The notes under the pieces are model-generated. The model worked only from the letters and a program-made list of their open reading frames with translations, had not been told where the DNA came from and searched no databases. Positions 23,101-34,737 of a stretch of 64,000 nucleotides of DNA are shown one piece after another. The translations under genes were made by a program, and so were the position numbers. Source of the stretch: Eulemur rufifrons (lineage: Eukaryota; Chordata; Mammalia; Primates; Lemuridae); NCBI RefSeq assembly GCF_041146395.1, contig NW_027182892.1:427001-491000 (forward strand). Reading direction: 5' to 3'. Positions within the stretch are counted from its first letter, which is position 1. Each line of letters opens with the position of its first letter.

Positions 23101-24025
23101 GCGTGATACAATCAGAATTCTAGAAGAAAATGTAGGAAAGACTCTTACAGACATTGGCCTAGGCAAAGAATTTATGAAGAAGACCCCCAAGGCAATCACA
23201 GCAGCAACAAAAATAAATGAATGGGACATGATTAAATTAAAAAGCTTCTGCACAGCCAAAGAAACAGTCCAGAGAATAAACAGACCACCTACAGAATGGG
23301 AAAAAATTTTTGCATACTACACATCAGATAAAGGACTGATAACAAGAATCTATTTAGAACTCAGGAAAATCAGCAAGAAAAAATCAAGCAACCCTATCAA
23401 AAAGTGGGCAAAGGACATGAATAGAAATTTTTCAAAAGAAGATATAAAAATGGCTAACAAACATATGAAAAAGTGTTCAACATCTCTAATCATCAGGGAA
23501 ATGCAAATCAAAACCACAATGAGATATCACTTAACCCCAGTGAGAATGGCCTTTATCAAAAAAACCCAAAACAACACATGTTGGCGTGGGTGTGGAGAGA
23601 CAGGAACACTAATTCACTGCTGGTGGGACTGCAAACTAGTGCAACCCCTGTGGAAAGCATTATGGAGGTATCTTAAACAGATTCAAGTAGACCTGCCATT
23701 TGACCCAGCAATCCCATTATTGGGCATATACCCAAAGGAAAAAAGGTCATTCTGTAACAAAGGCACGTGTACCCAAATGTTTATAGCAGCACAATTCACA
23801 ATAGCAAAGATGTGGAAACAACCCAAATGCCCATCAATACATGATTGGATTAGTAAACTGTGGTATATGTATACCATGGAATATTACTCAGCTATAAGGA
23901 ATGATGAAGATACGACATCTCTATGGTTCTCCTGGAGAGAGTTGGAACCCATTATATTAAGTGAAGTATCCCAAGAATGGAACAACAAGCATCACATGTA
24001 CTCACCAGAAAATTGGTTTCCCTGA
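20148..24025 (+). pseudogene. L1 copy 1 ORF2 (endonuclease/reverse transcriptase), frameshifted
   Basis: This is the ORF2 equivalent, 3,878 bp against 3,879 bp in copy 2. The first 368 or so codons hold a normal AP-type endonuclease domain. A single G is missing at about 21251 (copy 2 has it at 45440), so the frame stops at 21260. The remainder is open in another frame from 21377 to 24025 (882 codons). It keeps the reverse transcriptase, including the FADD motif, and the C-terminal cysteine-histidine knuckle. Against copy 2 it also differs at codons 62 (T versus K), 177 (S versus N), 768 (I versus V) and 774 (F versus I). No full-length ORF2 protein is possible. Confidence 0.92.
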
Positions 24026-24378
24026 TCATCACCTAAATACAAATCTGGGAATGACACCAACTGGACATCAGACTGAGGTGGGGGGTGGGGGAGGGGATGG
24101 GGGTATGCCTACACAATGAGTGCATTGCGCACCAATTGGGGAGTGGTAACACTTGAAGGTGCTGACTCGGGAAAGGGGGGGTGGGGAAAAAATATGAAAC
24201 TATTGTTTTTAACTTGCACTGTTCACTTAATAATTTATCATGAATATTTCCCATATTATTTCATATTATTGTACAAGAAATAATGTATACATTATGAGGA
24301 CATACTGTATCTAACAAGATATACTCTTAGACTCTTTGATTCTGTAAAATTAAATGGAAAAAAAAATAAAAAAAAAAA
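24026..24378 (+). other. L1 copy 1 3'UTR, G-rich tracts and poly(A) tail
   Basis: About 350 bp of non-coding sequence. Two G-rich tracts (24077-24103 and 24175-24186) fit the G-quadruplex-prone polypurine region that mammalian L1 3'UTRs typically have. A canonical AATAAA lies at 24365-24370 inside the A-rich tail. The tail abuts the 3' target-site duplication at 24379. Confidence 0.88.
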
Positions 24379-24389
24379 AAGAAAGCAAG
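24379..24389 (+). repeat. 3' target-site duplication of L1 copy 1
   Basis: AAGAAAGCAAG, identical to 17121-17131. The satellite resumes at once with AAGTCTGAG, as at an empty site. Confidence 0.9.
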
Positions 24390-26550
24390 AAGTCTGAGAA
24401 TTAGATTTAGGGTTAGGATTAAGGTTAGGGTTAAGGATGAAGTTTAGTGTTAGGGTGAGGGCTTAGGGTTAGGGATCAGGGTTAGGGTTAAAGGTTACTC
24501 TTAGGTTTAACGGTTACACTTTGGTTTAGGGTTGAGGTTTACGGTTAGGGTTAAGATGAGGGGTTAGGGTTTGGTACAGGGTTAGGGTTAAGTGTTAGGT
24601 TTAGGGTTGAAGATTAGGATTAGGTCTAGGATTAAAGGTTAGCGTGAGAGTTAACGCTTAGGGTTAAGGTTAAGAGTTAGGGTTTAGGGTTAGGGTTAGG
24701 GTTAGGGTTGGTTTTAGGGTTAGAGTTATGTGCTATGGTTTGTGTTACAGGTTAGGGTTAGGTTTACTGGTCACGGTGAGGGTTACGTTTAGGGGGTAGC
24801 ATTAGGGTTAGGGTTAGAGTTAAGGGATAGGATTAGGGTTAAGTGTTGGGCTTAGGGTTAGGGTTTAGTGTTAGGTTTATCATTAAGGATTAGGGTTAGA
24901 ATCAGGGTTAAATGCTTGGGTGTGGGTAATGGTTAGGGTCAGGGTTAAGGTTCACGGATAGGGTTAGTGTTAAGGGTTACGGGTAGGTTTAGGGTTCAGG
25001 GTTAGTGTTAGCATTAGGGCTTAAGGTTAAGATTAGGCGGTAGGTTAGATTTAGGGTTAAATCTAGGCGTTAGGGTAAGGGCTAGCGTTAGGGTTAAGAG
25101 ATAGGGTTAGGTTTAATGCTTAGGATTAGGGTTAGGGTTTGGGGTTAAAGTAAGTGTTAGGGGTTAGGTTTAAGGATCCAAGGTTAGGGTTATTTTTAGC
25201 TGTAGTGTTAGGGTTAGGGATAAGGGATCCCATTAGCATTAAGGGTCTTCCTTACTGTAGGGTTAAGGGTTAGGCTTAGAGTTAAAGGTTAAGGTTAGGG
25301 TCAGTGTTAAGATTTAGGGTGAGGGTTAACGGTTAGGGTAAAGGTTAAGCGTTAGGGTTAGGGATTAGTGATTAGGGTTTTTGATTAGTGTTAGGGTTAG
25401 CGGTTAGGAGTTAGTGTTTTAAGAAGGGGTATGGTTAGAATTAGGATTGGGGTTAGAGTTAGGGTGAGTATAGGGGTTAGGTTTAGGGGTTAGTTTTAGG
25501 GTAAAATGATAGGGTTAGGGTTACGGGTTGGGCTTAGGTTTAGGGTTAAAGTTTACTGCTGGGGTTAGGGATAGGGTTCAGGGTTAGCTTTAGGGGTTCT
25601 GGTTAGGGTTAGGTGTTAGGTTAGTGTCAGGGTTAGGTCTAGTCGTGAGGGTAAGGTTTAGGGTTAGCTTTAAGAGCTAAGGATAGGTTTAATGGTTAGG
25701 ATTAGGATTAGGGTTAAGGGTTAGGGTAAGGCTTAGGGGTTAGGGCGAAGGGTTAAGTTCAAGGGTTAGGGATTTTGTTAGGCATAGCGTTGGGGTTAGA
25801 AGTAAGGGTTACTGTCAGTGTTAGGGTTGTAGGTAGGGTTACGGTTAGGGTTAGCGGTTTAGAATTAGGGTTAGGGAATAGGAGTCACAGTGATGACTAG
25901 GAGATAGGGTTAGAATAAGGGATAGGGGTTGTTTTCAGGAAATGGGTTATGCATTAACGTTAGGATAAGAGGTTAAAGTTAAGCGCACGGTGAGGTTTAC
26001 GTGTTAAGGGGAGAAATAGGAACAGGGTTGGGTGTTATGTTCAGGGTTAGGATTATCTGTTAAAGGTATTGTTTATGCTTAGCGCACGGGCCCTGTCTGC
26101 ATTAGGCGGGCGGGGGGAGTTTAGGGGGCTGGGATTGTACCCGGGAACCCACTCTATCATACTCTGGTATGGGCCCGTGGGTTTCATGCAGGACACAGTG
26201 GTAGAGCCTCCTTTCATGCATGGCATGGGAGGATTGCAGGCTTTCTAAACTCTAAGAAAGCAAGAAGTCCGAGAATTAGATTTAGTGTTAGGATTCTGGT
26301 TAGGGTTAAGGATGAAGTTTAGTGTTAGTGTGAGGGCTTAGGGTTAGGGATTAGGGTTAGGGTTAAAGGTTACTCTTAGGTTTAACGGTTACACTTTGGT
26401 TTAGGGTTGAGGTTTACGGTTAGGGTTAAGATGAGGGGTTAGGGTTTGGTACAGGGTTAGGGTTAAGTGTTAGGTTTAGGGTTGAAGATTAGGATTAGGG
26501 TTAGGATTAAAGGTTAGCGTGAGAGTTAACGCTTAGGGTTAAGGTTAAGA

Positions 26551-26581
<31 letters not shown>

Positions 26582-29500
26582 TTTAGGGTTAGAGATATGT
26601 GCTATGGTTTGTGTTAGAGGTTAGGGTTACGTTTACTGGTCACGGTTAGGGTTACGTTTAGGGGGTAGCATTAGGGTTAGGATTAGGGTTATGGTTAAGG
26701 GATAGGATTAGGGTTAAGTGTTGTGCTTAGGGTTAGGGTTTAGTGTTAGGGTTAGCATTAAGGATTAGGGTTAGGGTCAGGGTTAAATGCTTGGGTGCGG
26801 GTAATTGTTAGGGTCAGGGTTAAGGTTCACGGATAGGGTTAGTGTTAAGGGTTACGGGTAGGTTTAGGGTTCAGGGTTAGTGTTAGTATTAGGGCTTAAG
26901 GTTAGGATTAGGCGTTAGGTTAGATTTAGGGTTAGATCTAGGCGTTACGGTAAGGGCTAGCGTTAGGGTTAAGAGATAGGGTTACGTTTAATGCTTAGGA
27001 TTAGGGTTAGGATTTGGGGTTAAAGTAAGTGTTAGGGGTTAGGTGTAAGGATCAAAGGTTAGGGTTATTTTTAGATGTAGTGTTAGGGTTAGGGATAAGG
27101 GATCCCATTAGCATTAAGGGTCTTCCTTACTGTAGGGTTAAGGGTTAGGCTTAGAGTTAAAGGTTAAGGTTAGGGTCAGGGTTAAGATTTAGGGTGAGGG
27201 TTAACGGTTAGGGTAAAGGTTAAGCATTAGGGTTAGGGATTAGTGATTAGGGTTTTTGGTTAGTGTTAGCGTTAGCGGTTAGGAGTTAGTGTTTTATGAA
27301 GGGGTATGGTTTGAATTAGGATTGGGGTTAGAGTTAGGGTGAGGTATAGGGGTAAGGTTTCAGGGTTAGTTTTAGGGTAAAAAGATAGGATTAGGGTTAC
27401 GGGTAGGGCTTAGGTTTAGGGTTAAAGTTTACTGCTAGGGTTAGGGATAGGGTTCAGCGTCAGCTTTAGGGGTTCTGGTTAGGGGTAGGTGTTAGGTTAT
27501 TGTCAGGGTTAGGTCTAGTCGTGAGCGTAAGGTTTAGGGTTAGCTTTAAGAGCTAGGGTTAGGTTTAATGGTTAGGATTAGGATTAGGGTTAAGGGTTAG
27601 GGTAAGGCTTAGGGGTTAGGGTGAAGGGTTAGGGTCAAGGGTTAGGGTTTTTGTTAGGCATAGCGTTGGGGTTAGAAGTAAGGGTTACTGTCAGTGTTAG
27701 GGTTGTAGGTAGGGTTACGGTTTGGGTTAGCGGTTTAGAATTAGGATTAGGGATTAGGTGTCACAGTGATGACTAGGAGATAGGGTTAGAATTATGGGAT
27801 AGGGGTTGTTCTCAGGAAATGGGTTATGCATTAACGTTAGGATAAGAGGTTAAACTTAGGCGCACGATGAGGGTTACGTGTTAAGGGGAGAAATAGGAAC
27901 AGGGTTGGGTGTTATGTTCAGGGTTAGGGTTATCTGTTAAAGGTATTGTTTATGCTTAGTGCACGGGCCCTGTCTGCATTTGGCGGGCGGGGGAAGCTTA
28001 GGGGGCTGGGATTGTACCCGGGAACCCACTCTATCATACTCTGGGTATGATCCCATGGGTTTCATGCAGGACACAGGGGTAGAGCCTCCTTTCACGCATG
28101 GCATGGGAGGATTGCAGGCTTTCTAAACTCTAATAAAGCAAGAAGTCTGAGAATTAGATTTAGGGTTAGGATTCTGGTTAGGGTTAAGGATGAAGTTTAG
28201 TGTTAGGGTGAGGGCTTAGGGTTAGGGATTAGGGTTAGGGTTAAAGGTTACTCTTAGGTTTAACGGTTACACTTTGGCTGAGGGTTGAGGTTTATGGTTA
28301 GGATTAAGATGAGGGGTTAGGGTTTGGTACAGGGTTAGGGTTAAGTGTTAGGTTTAGGGTTGAAGATTAGGATTAGGGTTAGGATTAAAGGTTAGCGTGA
28401 GAGTTAACGCTTAGGGTTAAGGTTAAGAGTTAGGGTTTAGGGTTAGGTTTAGGGTTAGTTTTAGGGTTAGAGTTATGTGCTATGGTTTGTGTTACAGGTT
28501 ACGGTTAGGTTTACTGGTCACGGTTAGGGTTACGTTTAGGGGTTAGCATTAGGGTTAGGGTTAGGGTTAGGGTTAAGGGATAGGATTAGGGTAAAGTGTT
28601 GGGCTTAGGGTTAGGGTTTAGTGTTAGGGTTAGCATTAAGGATTAGGGTTAAGGTCAGGGTTAAATGCTTGGGTGATTGTAATGGTTAGGGTCAGGGTGA
28701 AGGTTCACGGATAGGGTTAGTGTTAAGGGTTACGGGTAGGTTTAGGGTTCAGGGTTAGTGTTAGCATTAGGGCTTAAGGTTAGGATTAGGCGGTAGGTTA
28801 GATTTAGGGTTAGATCTAGGCGTTAGGGTAAGGGCTAGCGTTAGGGTTAAGAGATAGGGTTAGGTTTAATGCTTAGGATTAGGGTTAGGGTTTGGGGTAA
28901 AGTAAGTGTTAGGGGTTAGGCTTAAGGATCCAAGGTTAGGGTTATTTTTAGCTGTAGTGTTAGGGTTAGGGATAAGGGATCCCATTAGCATTAAGGGTCT
29001 TCCTTACTGTAGGGTTAAGGGTTAGGCTTAGAGTTAAAGGTTAAGGTTAGGGTCAGGGTTAAGATTTAGGGTGAGGGTTAACGGTTAGGGTAAAGGTTAA
29101 GCGTTAGGGTTAGGGATTAGTGATTAGGGTTTTTGGTTAGTGTTAGGGTTAGCGGTTAGGAGTTAGTGTTTTATGAAGGGGTATGGTTAGAATTAGGATT
29201 GGCGTTAGAGTTAGGGTGAGGTATAGGGGTTAGGTTTAGTGGTTAGTTTTAGGGTAAAAGGATAGGATTAGGGTTACGGGTTGGGCTTAGGTTTAGGGTT
29301 AAAGTTTACTGCTAGGGTTAGGGATAGGGTTCAGGGTTAGCTTTAGGGGTTCTGGTTAGGGTTAGGTGTTAGGTTAGTGTCAGGGTTAGGTCTAGTCGTG
29401 AGGGCAAGGTTTAGGGTTAGCTTTAAGAGCTAGGGTTAGGTTTAATGGTTAGCCTTAGGATTAGGGTTAAGGGTTGGGGTAAGGCTTAGGGGTTAGGGTG

Positions 29501-29821
29501 AAGGGTTAGGTTCAAGGGTTAGGGTTTTTGTTAGGCATAGCGTTGGGGTGAGAAGTAAGGGTTACTGTCAGTGTTAGGGTTGTAGGTAGGGTTACGGTTA
29601 GGGTTAGCGGTTTAGAATTAGGGCTGGGATTAGGTGTCACAGTGATGACTAGGAGATAGGGTTAGAATTATGGGATAGGGGTTGTTCTCAGGAAATGGGT
29701 TATGCATTAACGTTAGGATAAGAGGTTAAAGTTAGGCGCACGGTGAGGTTTACGTGTTAAGGGGAGAAACAAGAACAGGGTTGGGTGTTATGTTCAGGGT
29801 TAGGGTTATCTGTTAAAGGTA

Positions 29822-31383
29822 TTGTTTATGCTTAGCGCACGGGCCCTGTCTGCATTAGGCGGGCGGGGGGAGTTTAGGGGGCTGGCATTGTACCCGGGAA
29901 CCCACTCTATCATACTCTGGGTATGAGCCCGTGGGTTTCATACAGGACGCAGTGGTAGAGCCTCCTTTCACGCATGGCATGGGAGGATTGCAGGCTTTCT
30001 AAACTCTAAGAAAGCAAGAAGTCTGAGAATTAGATTTAGGGTTAGGATTCTGGTTAGTGTTAAGGATGAAGTTTAGTGTTAGGGTGAGGGCTTAGGGTTA
30101 GCGATTAGGGTTAGGGTGAAAGGTTACTCTTAGGTTTCACGGTTACACTTTGGTTTAGGGTTAGGGTTAGGGTTAGGGTTTAGTGTTAGGTTTATCATTA
30201 AGGATTAGGGTTAGAATCAGGGTTAAATGCTTGGGTGCGGGTAATGGTTAGGGTCAAGGTTATGGTTCACGGATTGGGTTAGTGTTAAGGGTTACGGGTA
30301 GGTTTAGGGTTCAGGGTTAGTGTTAGCATTAGGGCTTAAGGTTAGGATTAGGCGGTAGGTTAGATTTAGGGTTAGATCTAGGCGTTAGGGTAAGGGCTAG
30401 CGTTAGGGTTAAGAGATAGGGTTAGGTTTAATGCTTAGGATTAGGGTTAGGGTTTGGGGTTAAAGTAAGTGTTAGGGGTTAGGTTTAAGGATCCAAGGTT
30501 AGGGTTATTTTTAGCTGTAGTGTTAGGGTTAGGGATAAGGGATCCCATTAGCATTAAGGGTCTTCCTTACTGTAGGGTTAAGGGTTAGGCTTAGCTTTAA
30601 AGGGTAAGGTTAGGGTCAGTGTTAAGATTTAGGGTGAGGGTTAACGGTTAGGGTAAAGGTTAAGCGTTAGGGTTAGGGATTAGTGATTAGGGTTTTTGGT
30701 TAGTGTTAGGGTTAGCGGTTAGGAGTTAGTGTTTTCTGAGGGGTACGGTTAGAATTAGGATTGGGGTTAGAGTTAGGGTGAGGTATAGGGGTTAGGTTTA
30801 GGGGTTAGTTGTAGGGTAAAAGGATAGGATTAGGGTTACGGGTTTGGCTTAGGTTTAGGGTTAAAGTATACTGCTGGGGTTAGGGATAGGGTTCAGGGTT
30901 AGCTTTAGGGGTTCTGGTTAGTGTTAGGTGTTAGGTTAGTGTCAGCGTTAGGTCTAGTCCTGAGGGTAAGGTTTAGGGTTAACTTTAACAGCTAGGGTTA
31001 GGTTTAATGGTTAGGATTAGGATTAGGGTTAAGGGTTAGGGTAAGGCTTAGGGGTTAGGGTGAAGGGTTAGGCTCAAGGGTTATGGTTTTTGTTAGGCAT
31101 AGCGTAGGGGTGAGAAGTAAGGGTTACTGTCAGTGTTAGGGTTGTAGGTAGGGTTACGGTTAGGGTTAGCGGTTTAGAATTAGGGTTAGGGATTAGGTGT
31201 TACAGTGATGACTAGGAGATAGGGTTAGAATTATGGGATGGGGTTGTTCTGAGGAAATGGGTTATGCATTAACGTTAGGATAAGAGGTTAATGTTAGGCG
31301 CACGGTTTGGTTTACGTGTTAAGGGGAGAAATAGGAACAGGGTTGGGTGTTATGTTCAGGGTTAGGGTTATCTGTTAAAGGTA
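29822..31383 (+). repeat. Satellite monomer with a 316-bp internal deletion
   Basis: The landmark interval is 1,562 bp. Near 30155-30180 the sequence passes from the TTTGGTTTAGGG motif through a few perfect TTAGGG units directly into the TTTAGTGTTAGG motif. In full monomers about 316 bp separate these. The junction lies in TTAGGG homology. Confidence 0.85.
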
Positions 31384-34374
31384 TTGTTTATGCTTAGCGC
31401 ACGGGCCTTGTCGGCATTAGGCGGGCGGGGGGAGTTTAGGGGGCTGGGATTGTACCCGGGAACCCACTCTATCATACTCTGGGTATGGGCCCGTGGATTT
31501 CATGCATTACACAGTGGTAGAGCCTCCTTTCACGCATGGCATGGGAGGATTGCAGGCTTTCTAAACTCTAAGAAAGCAAGAAGTCTGAGAATTAGATTTA
31601 GGGTTAGGATTATGGGTAGGGTTAAGGATGAAGTTTAGTGTTAGGGTTATGGCTTAGGGTTAGGGATTAGGGTTAGGGTTAAAGGTTACTCTTAGTTTTA
31701 TCGGTTACACTTTGGTTTAGGGTTGAGGTTTAGGGTTAGGGTTAAGATGAGGGGTTAGGGTTTGGTACAGGGTTAGGGTTAATTGTTAGGTTTAGGGTTG
31801 AAGATTAGGATTCGGGTTAGGATTAAAGGTCAGCGTGAGAGTTAACGCTTAGGGTTAAGGTTAAGAGTTATGGTTTAGGGTTAGGATTAGGGTTAGGTTT
31901 AGTTTTAGGGTTAGAGTTATGTGCTATGGTTTGTGTTAGAGGTTAGGGTTAGGTTTACTGGTCACGGTTAGGGTTACGTTTAGGGGGTAGCATTAGGGTT
32001 AGGGTTAGGGTTAAGGGATAGGATTAGGGTTAAGTGTTGGGCTTAGGGTTAGGGTTTAGTGTTAGGTTTATCATTAAGGATTAGGGTAAGAATCAGGGTT
32101 AAATGCTTGGGTGCGGGTAATGGTTAGGGTCAGGGTTAAGGTTCACGGATAGGGTTACTGCTAAGGGTTACGGGTATGTTTAGGGTTCAGGGTTAGTGTT
32201 AGCATTAGGGCTTAAGTTTAGGATTAGGCGGTAGCATAGATTTAGGGTTAGATCTAGGCGTTAGGGTAAGGGCTAGCGTTAGGGTTAAGAGATAGGGTTA
32301 GGTTTAATGCTTAGGATTAGGGTTAGGGTTTGGGGTTAAAGTAAGTGTTAGGGGTTAGGTTTAAGGATCCAAGGTTAGGGTTATTTTTAGCTGTAGTGTT
32401 AGGGTTAGGGATAAGGAATCCCATTAGCATGAAGGGTCTTCCTTACTGTAGGGTTAAGGGTTAGGCTTAGAGTTAAAGGTTAAGGTTAGGGTCAGTGTTA
32501 ACATTTAGGGTGAGGGTTAACAGTTAGGGTAAAGGTTAAGCGATAGGGTTAGGGATTAGTGATTAGGGTTTTTGGTTAGTGTTAGGGTTAGCGGTTAGGA
32601 GTTAGTGTTTTATGAAGGGGTATGGTTAGAATTAGGATTGGGGTTAGAGTTAGGGTGAGGTATAGGGTTTAGGTTTAGGGGTTACGTTTAGGGTAAAAGG
32701 ATAGGATTAGGGTTACGGGTTGGGCTTAGGTTTAGGGTTAAAGTTTACTGCTAGGGTTAGGGATAGGGTTCAGGGTTAGCTTTAGGGGTTCTGGTTAGGG
32801 TTAGGTGTTAGGTTAGTGTCAGGGTTAGGTCTAGTCGTGAGGGTAAGGTTTAGGGTTAGCTTTAAGAGCTAGGGTTAGGTTTAATGGTTAGGATTAGTTT
32901 TAGGGTTAAGGGTTAGGGTAAGGCTTAGGGGTTAGGGTGAAGGGTTGGGGTCAAGGGTTAGGGTTTTTGTTAGGCATAGCGTTGGGGTTAGAAGTAAGGG
33001 TTACTGTCAGTGTTAGGGTTGTAGGTAGGGTTACGGTTAGGGTTAGCGGTTTAGAATTAGGGTTAGGGATTAGGTGTCACAGTGATGACTAGGAGATAGG
33101 GTTAGAATTATGGGATAGGGGTTGTTCTCAGGAAATGGGTTATGCATTAACGTTAGGATAAGAGGTTAAAGTTAGGCACACGGTGAGGTTTACGTGTTAA
33201 GGGGAGAAATAGGAACAGGGTTGGGTGTTATGTTCAGGGTTAGGGTTATCTGTTAAAGGTATTGTTTATGCTTAGCGCACGGGCCCTGTCTGCATTAGGC
33301 GGGCAGGGGGAGTTTAGGGGGCTGGGATTGTACCCGGGAACCCACTCTATCATACTCTGGGTATGGGCCCGAGGGTTTCATGCAGGACACAGTGGTAGAG
33401 CCTCCTTTCACGCATGGCATGGGAGGATTGCAGGCTTTCTAAACTCTAAGAAAGCAAGAAGTCTGAGAATTAGATTTAGGGTTAGGATTATGGTTAGGGT
33501 TAAGGATGAAGTTTAGTGTTAGGGTGAGGGCTTAGAGTTAGGGAATAGGGTTAGGGTTAAAGGTTACTCTTAGGTTTAACGGTTACACTTTGGTTTAGGG
33601 TTGAGGTTTACGGTTAGGGTTAAGATGAGGGGTTACGGTTTGGTACAGGGTTAGGATTAAGTATTAGGTTTAGGGTTGAAGATTAGGATTAGGGTTAGGA
33701 TTAAAGGTTAGCGTGAGAGTTAACGCTTAGGGTTAAGGTTAAGAGTTAGGGTTTAGGATTAGGGTTAGGGTTAGTTTTAGGGTTAGAGTTATGTGCTATG
33801 GTTTGTGTTAGAGGTTAGGGTTAGGTTTACTGGTCACGGTTAGGGTTACGTTTAGGGGGTAGCATTAGGGTTAGGGTTAGGGTTAAGGGATAGGATTAGG
33901 GTTAAGTGTTGGGCTTAGGGTTAGGGTTTAGTGTTAGGTTTATCATTAAGGATTAGGGTTAGAATCAGGGTTAAATGCTTGGGTGCTGGTAATGGTTAGG
34001 GTCAGGGTTAAGGTTCACGGATAGGGTTAGTGTTAAGGGTTACGGGTAGGTTTAGGGTTCAGGGTTAGTGTTAGCATTACGGCTTAAGGTTAGGATTAGG
34101 CGATAGGTTAGATTTAGGGTTAGATCTAGGCGTTAGGGTAAGGGCTAGCGTTAGGGTTAAGAGATAGGGTTAGGTTTAATGCTTAGGATTAGGGTTAGGG
34201 TTTGGGGTTAAAGTAAGTGTTAGGGGTTAGGTTTAAGGATCCAAGGTTAGGGTTATTTTTAGCTGTAGTGTAAGGGTTAGGGATAAGGGATCCCATTAGC
34301 ATTAAGTGTCTTCCTTACTGTAGGGTTAAGGGTTAGGCTTAGAGTTAAAGGTTAAGGTTAGGGTCAGTGTTAAG

Positions 34375-34388
34375 ATTTAGGGTGAGGG
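34375..34388 (+). repeat. 5' target-site duplication of the Alu
   Basis: ATTTAGGGTGAGGG, 14 bp, repeated at 34724-34737 immediately after the Alu A-tail. It is satellite sequence. Confidence 0.88.
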
Positions 34389-34723
34389 CCCGGCGCGGTG
34401 GCTCACGCCTGTAATCCTAGCACTCTGGGAGGCCGAGGCCGGTGGATTGCTCAAGGTCAGGAGTTCGAGAGCAGCCTGAGCGAGACCCCGTCTCTACTAA
34501 TAATAGAAAGACATTATATGGACACCTAAAAATCTATATAGAAAAAATTAGCCGGGCATAGTGGCGCATGCCTGTAGTCCCAGCTACTCGGGAGGCTGAG
34601 GCAGTAGGATCGCTTGAGCCCAGGAGTTTGAGGTTGCTGTGAGCTAAGCTGACGCCACGGCACTCACTCTAGCCCAGGCAGCAAAGTGAGACTCTGTCTC
34701 AAAAAAAAAAAAAAAAAAAAAAA
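34389..34723 (+). mobile_element. Dimeric Alu SINE, lemur-type
   Basis: A 7SL-derived SINE on the + strand. The left arm has a Pol III A box (TGGCTCACGCC, from 34399) and B box (AGTTCGAGAGC, 34462-34472). The A-rich linker is extended by an ATTATATGG-containing segment before the right arm begins near 34548. The right arm reads GCTGACGCCACGGCACTCAC near 34648, which from memory is typical of Malagasy lemur Alus. The tail is more than 20 uninterrupted A's. A 14-bp target-site duplication flanks it. It occurs in only one of the 25 monomers, so it inserted after that monomer last exchanged with its neighbours. Assignment as Alu is certain; the subfamily is inferred. Confidence 0.96.
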
Positions 34724-34737
34724 ATTTAGGGTGAGGG
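34724..34737 (+). repeat. 3' target-site duplication of the Alu
   Basis: The second copy of the 14-bp ATTTAGGGTGAGGG. The satellite monomer continues normally with TTAACGG. Confidence 0.88.

Larger units (their letters stand above)
17132..24378 (+). mobile_element. Full-length LINE-1 retrotransposon, copy 1 (inactivated)
   Basis: A complete non-LTR retrotransposon of about 7.25 kb: 5'UTR (17132-19105), ORF1 region (19106-20108), 39-bp spacer, ORF2 region (20148-24025), 3'UTR and A-rich tail. It is flanked by an 11-bp target-site duplication. Both reading frames are broken by small deletions in A-rich runs, so it cannot encode its own machinery. It lies at the same monomer base and in the same orientation as the copies at 41295 and 59828, and is the most diverged of the three. 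Confidence 0.97.
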
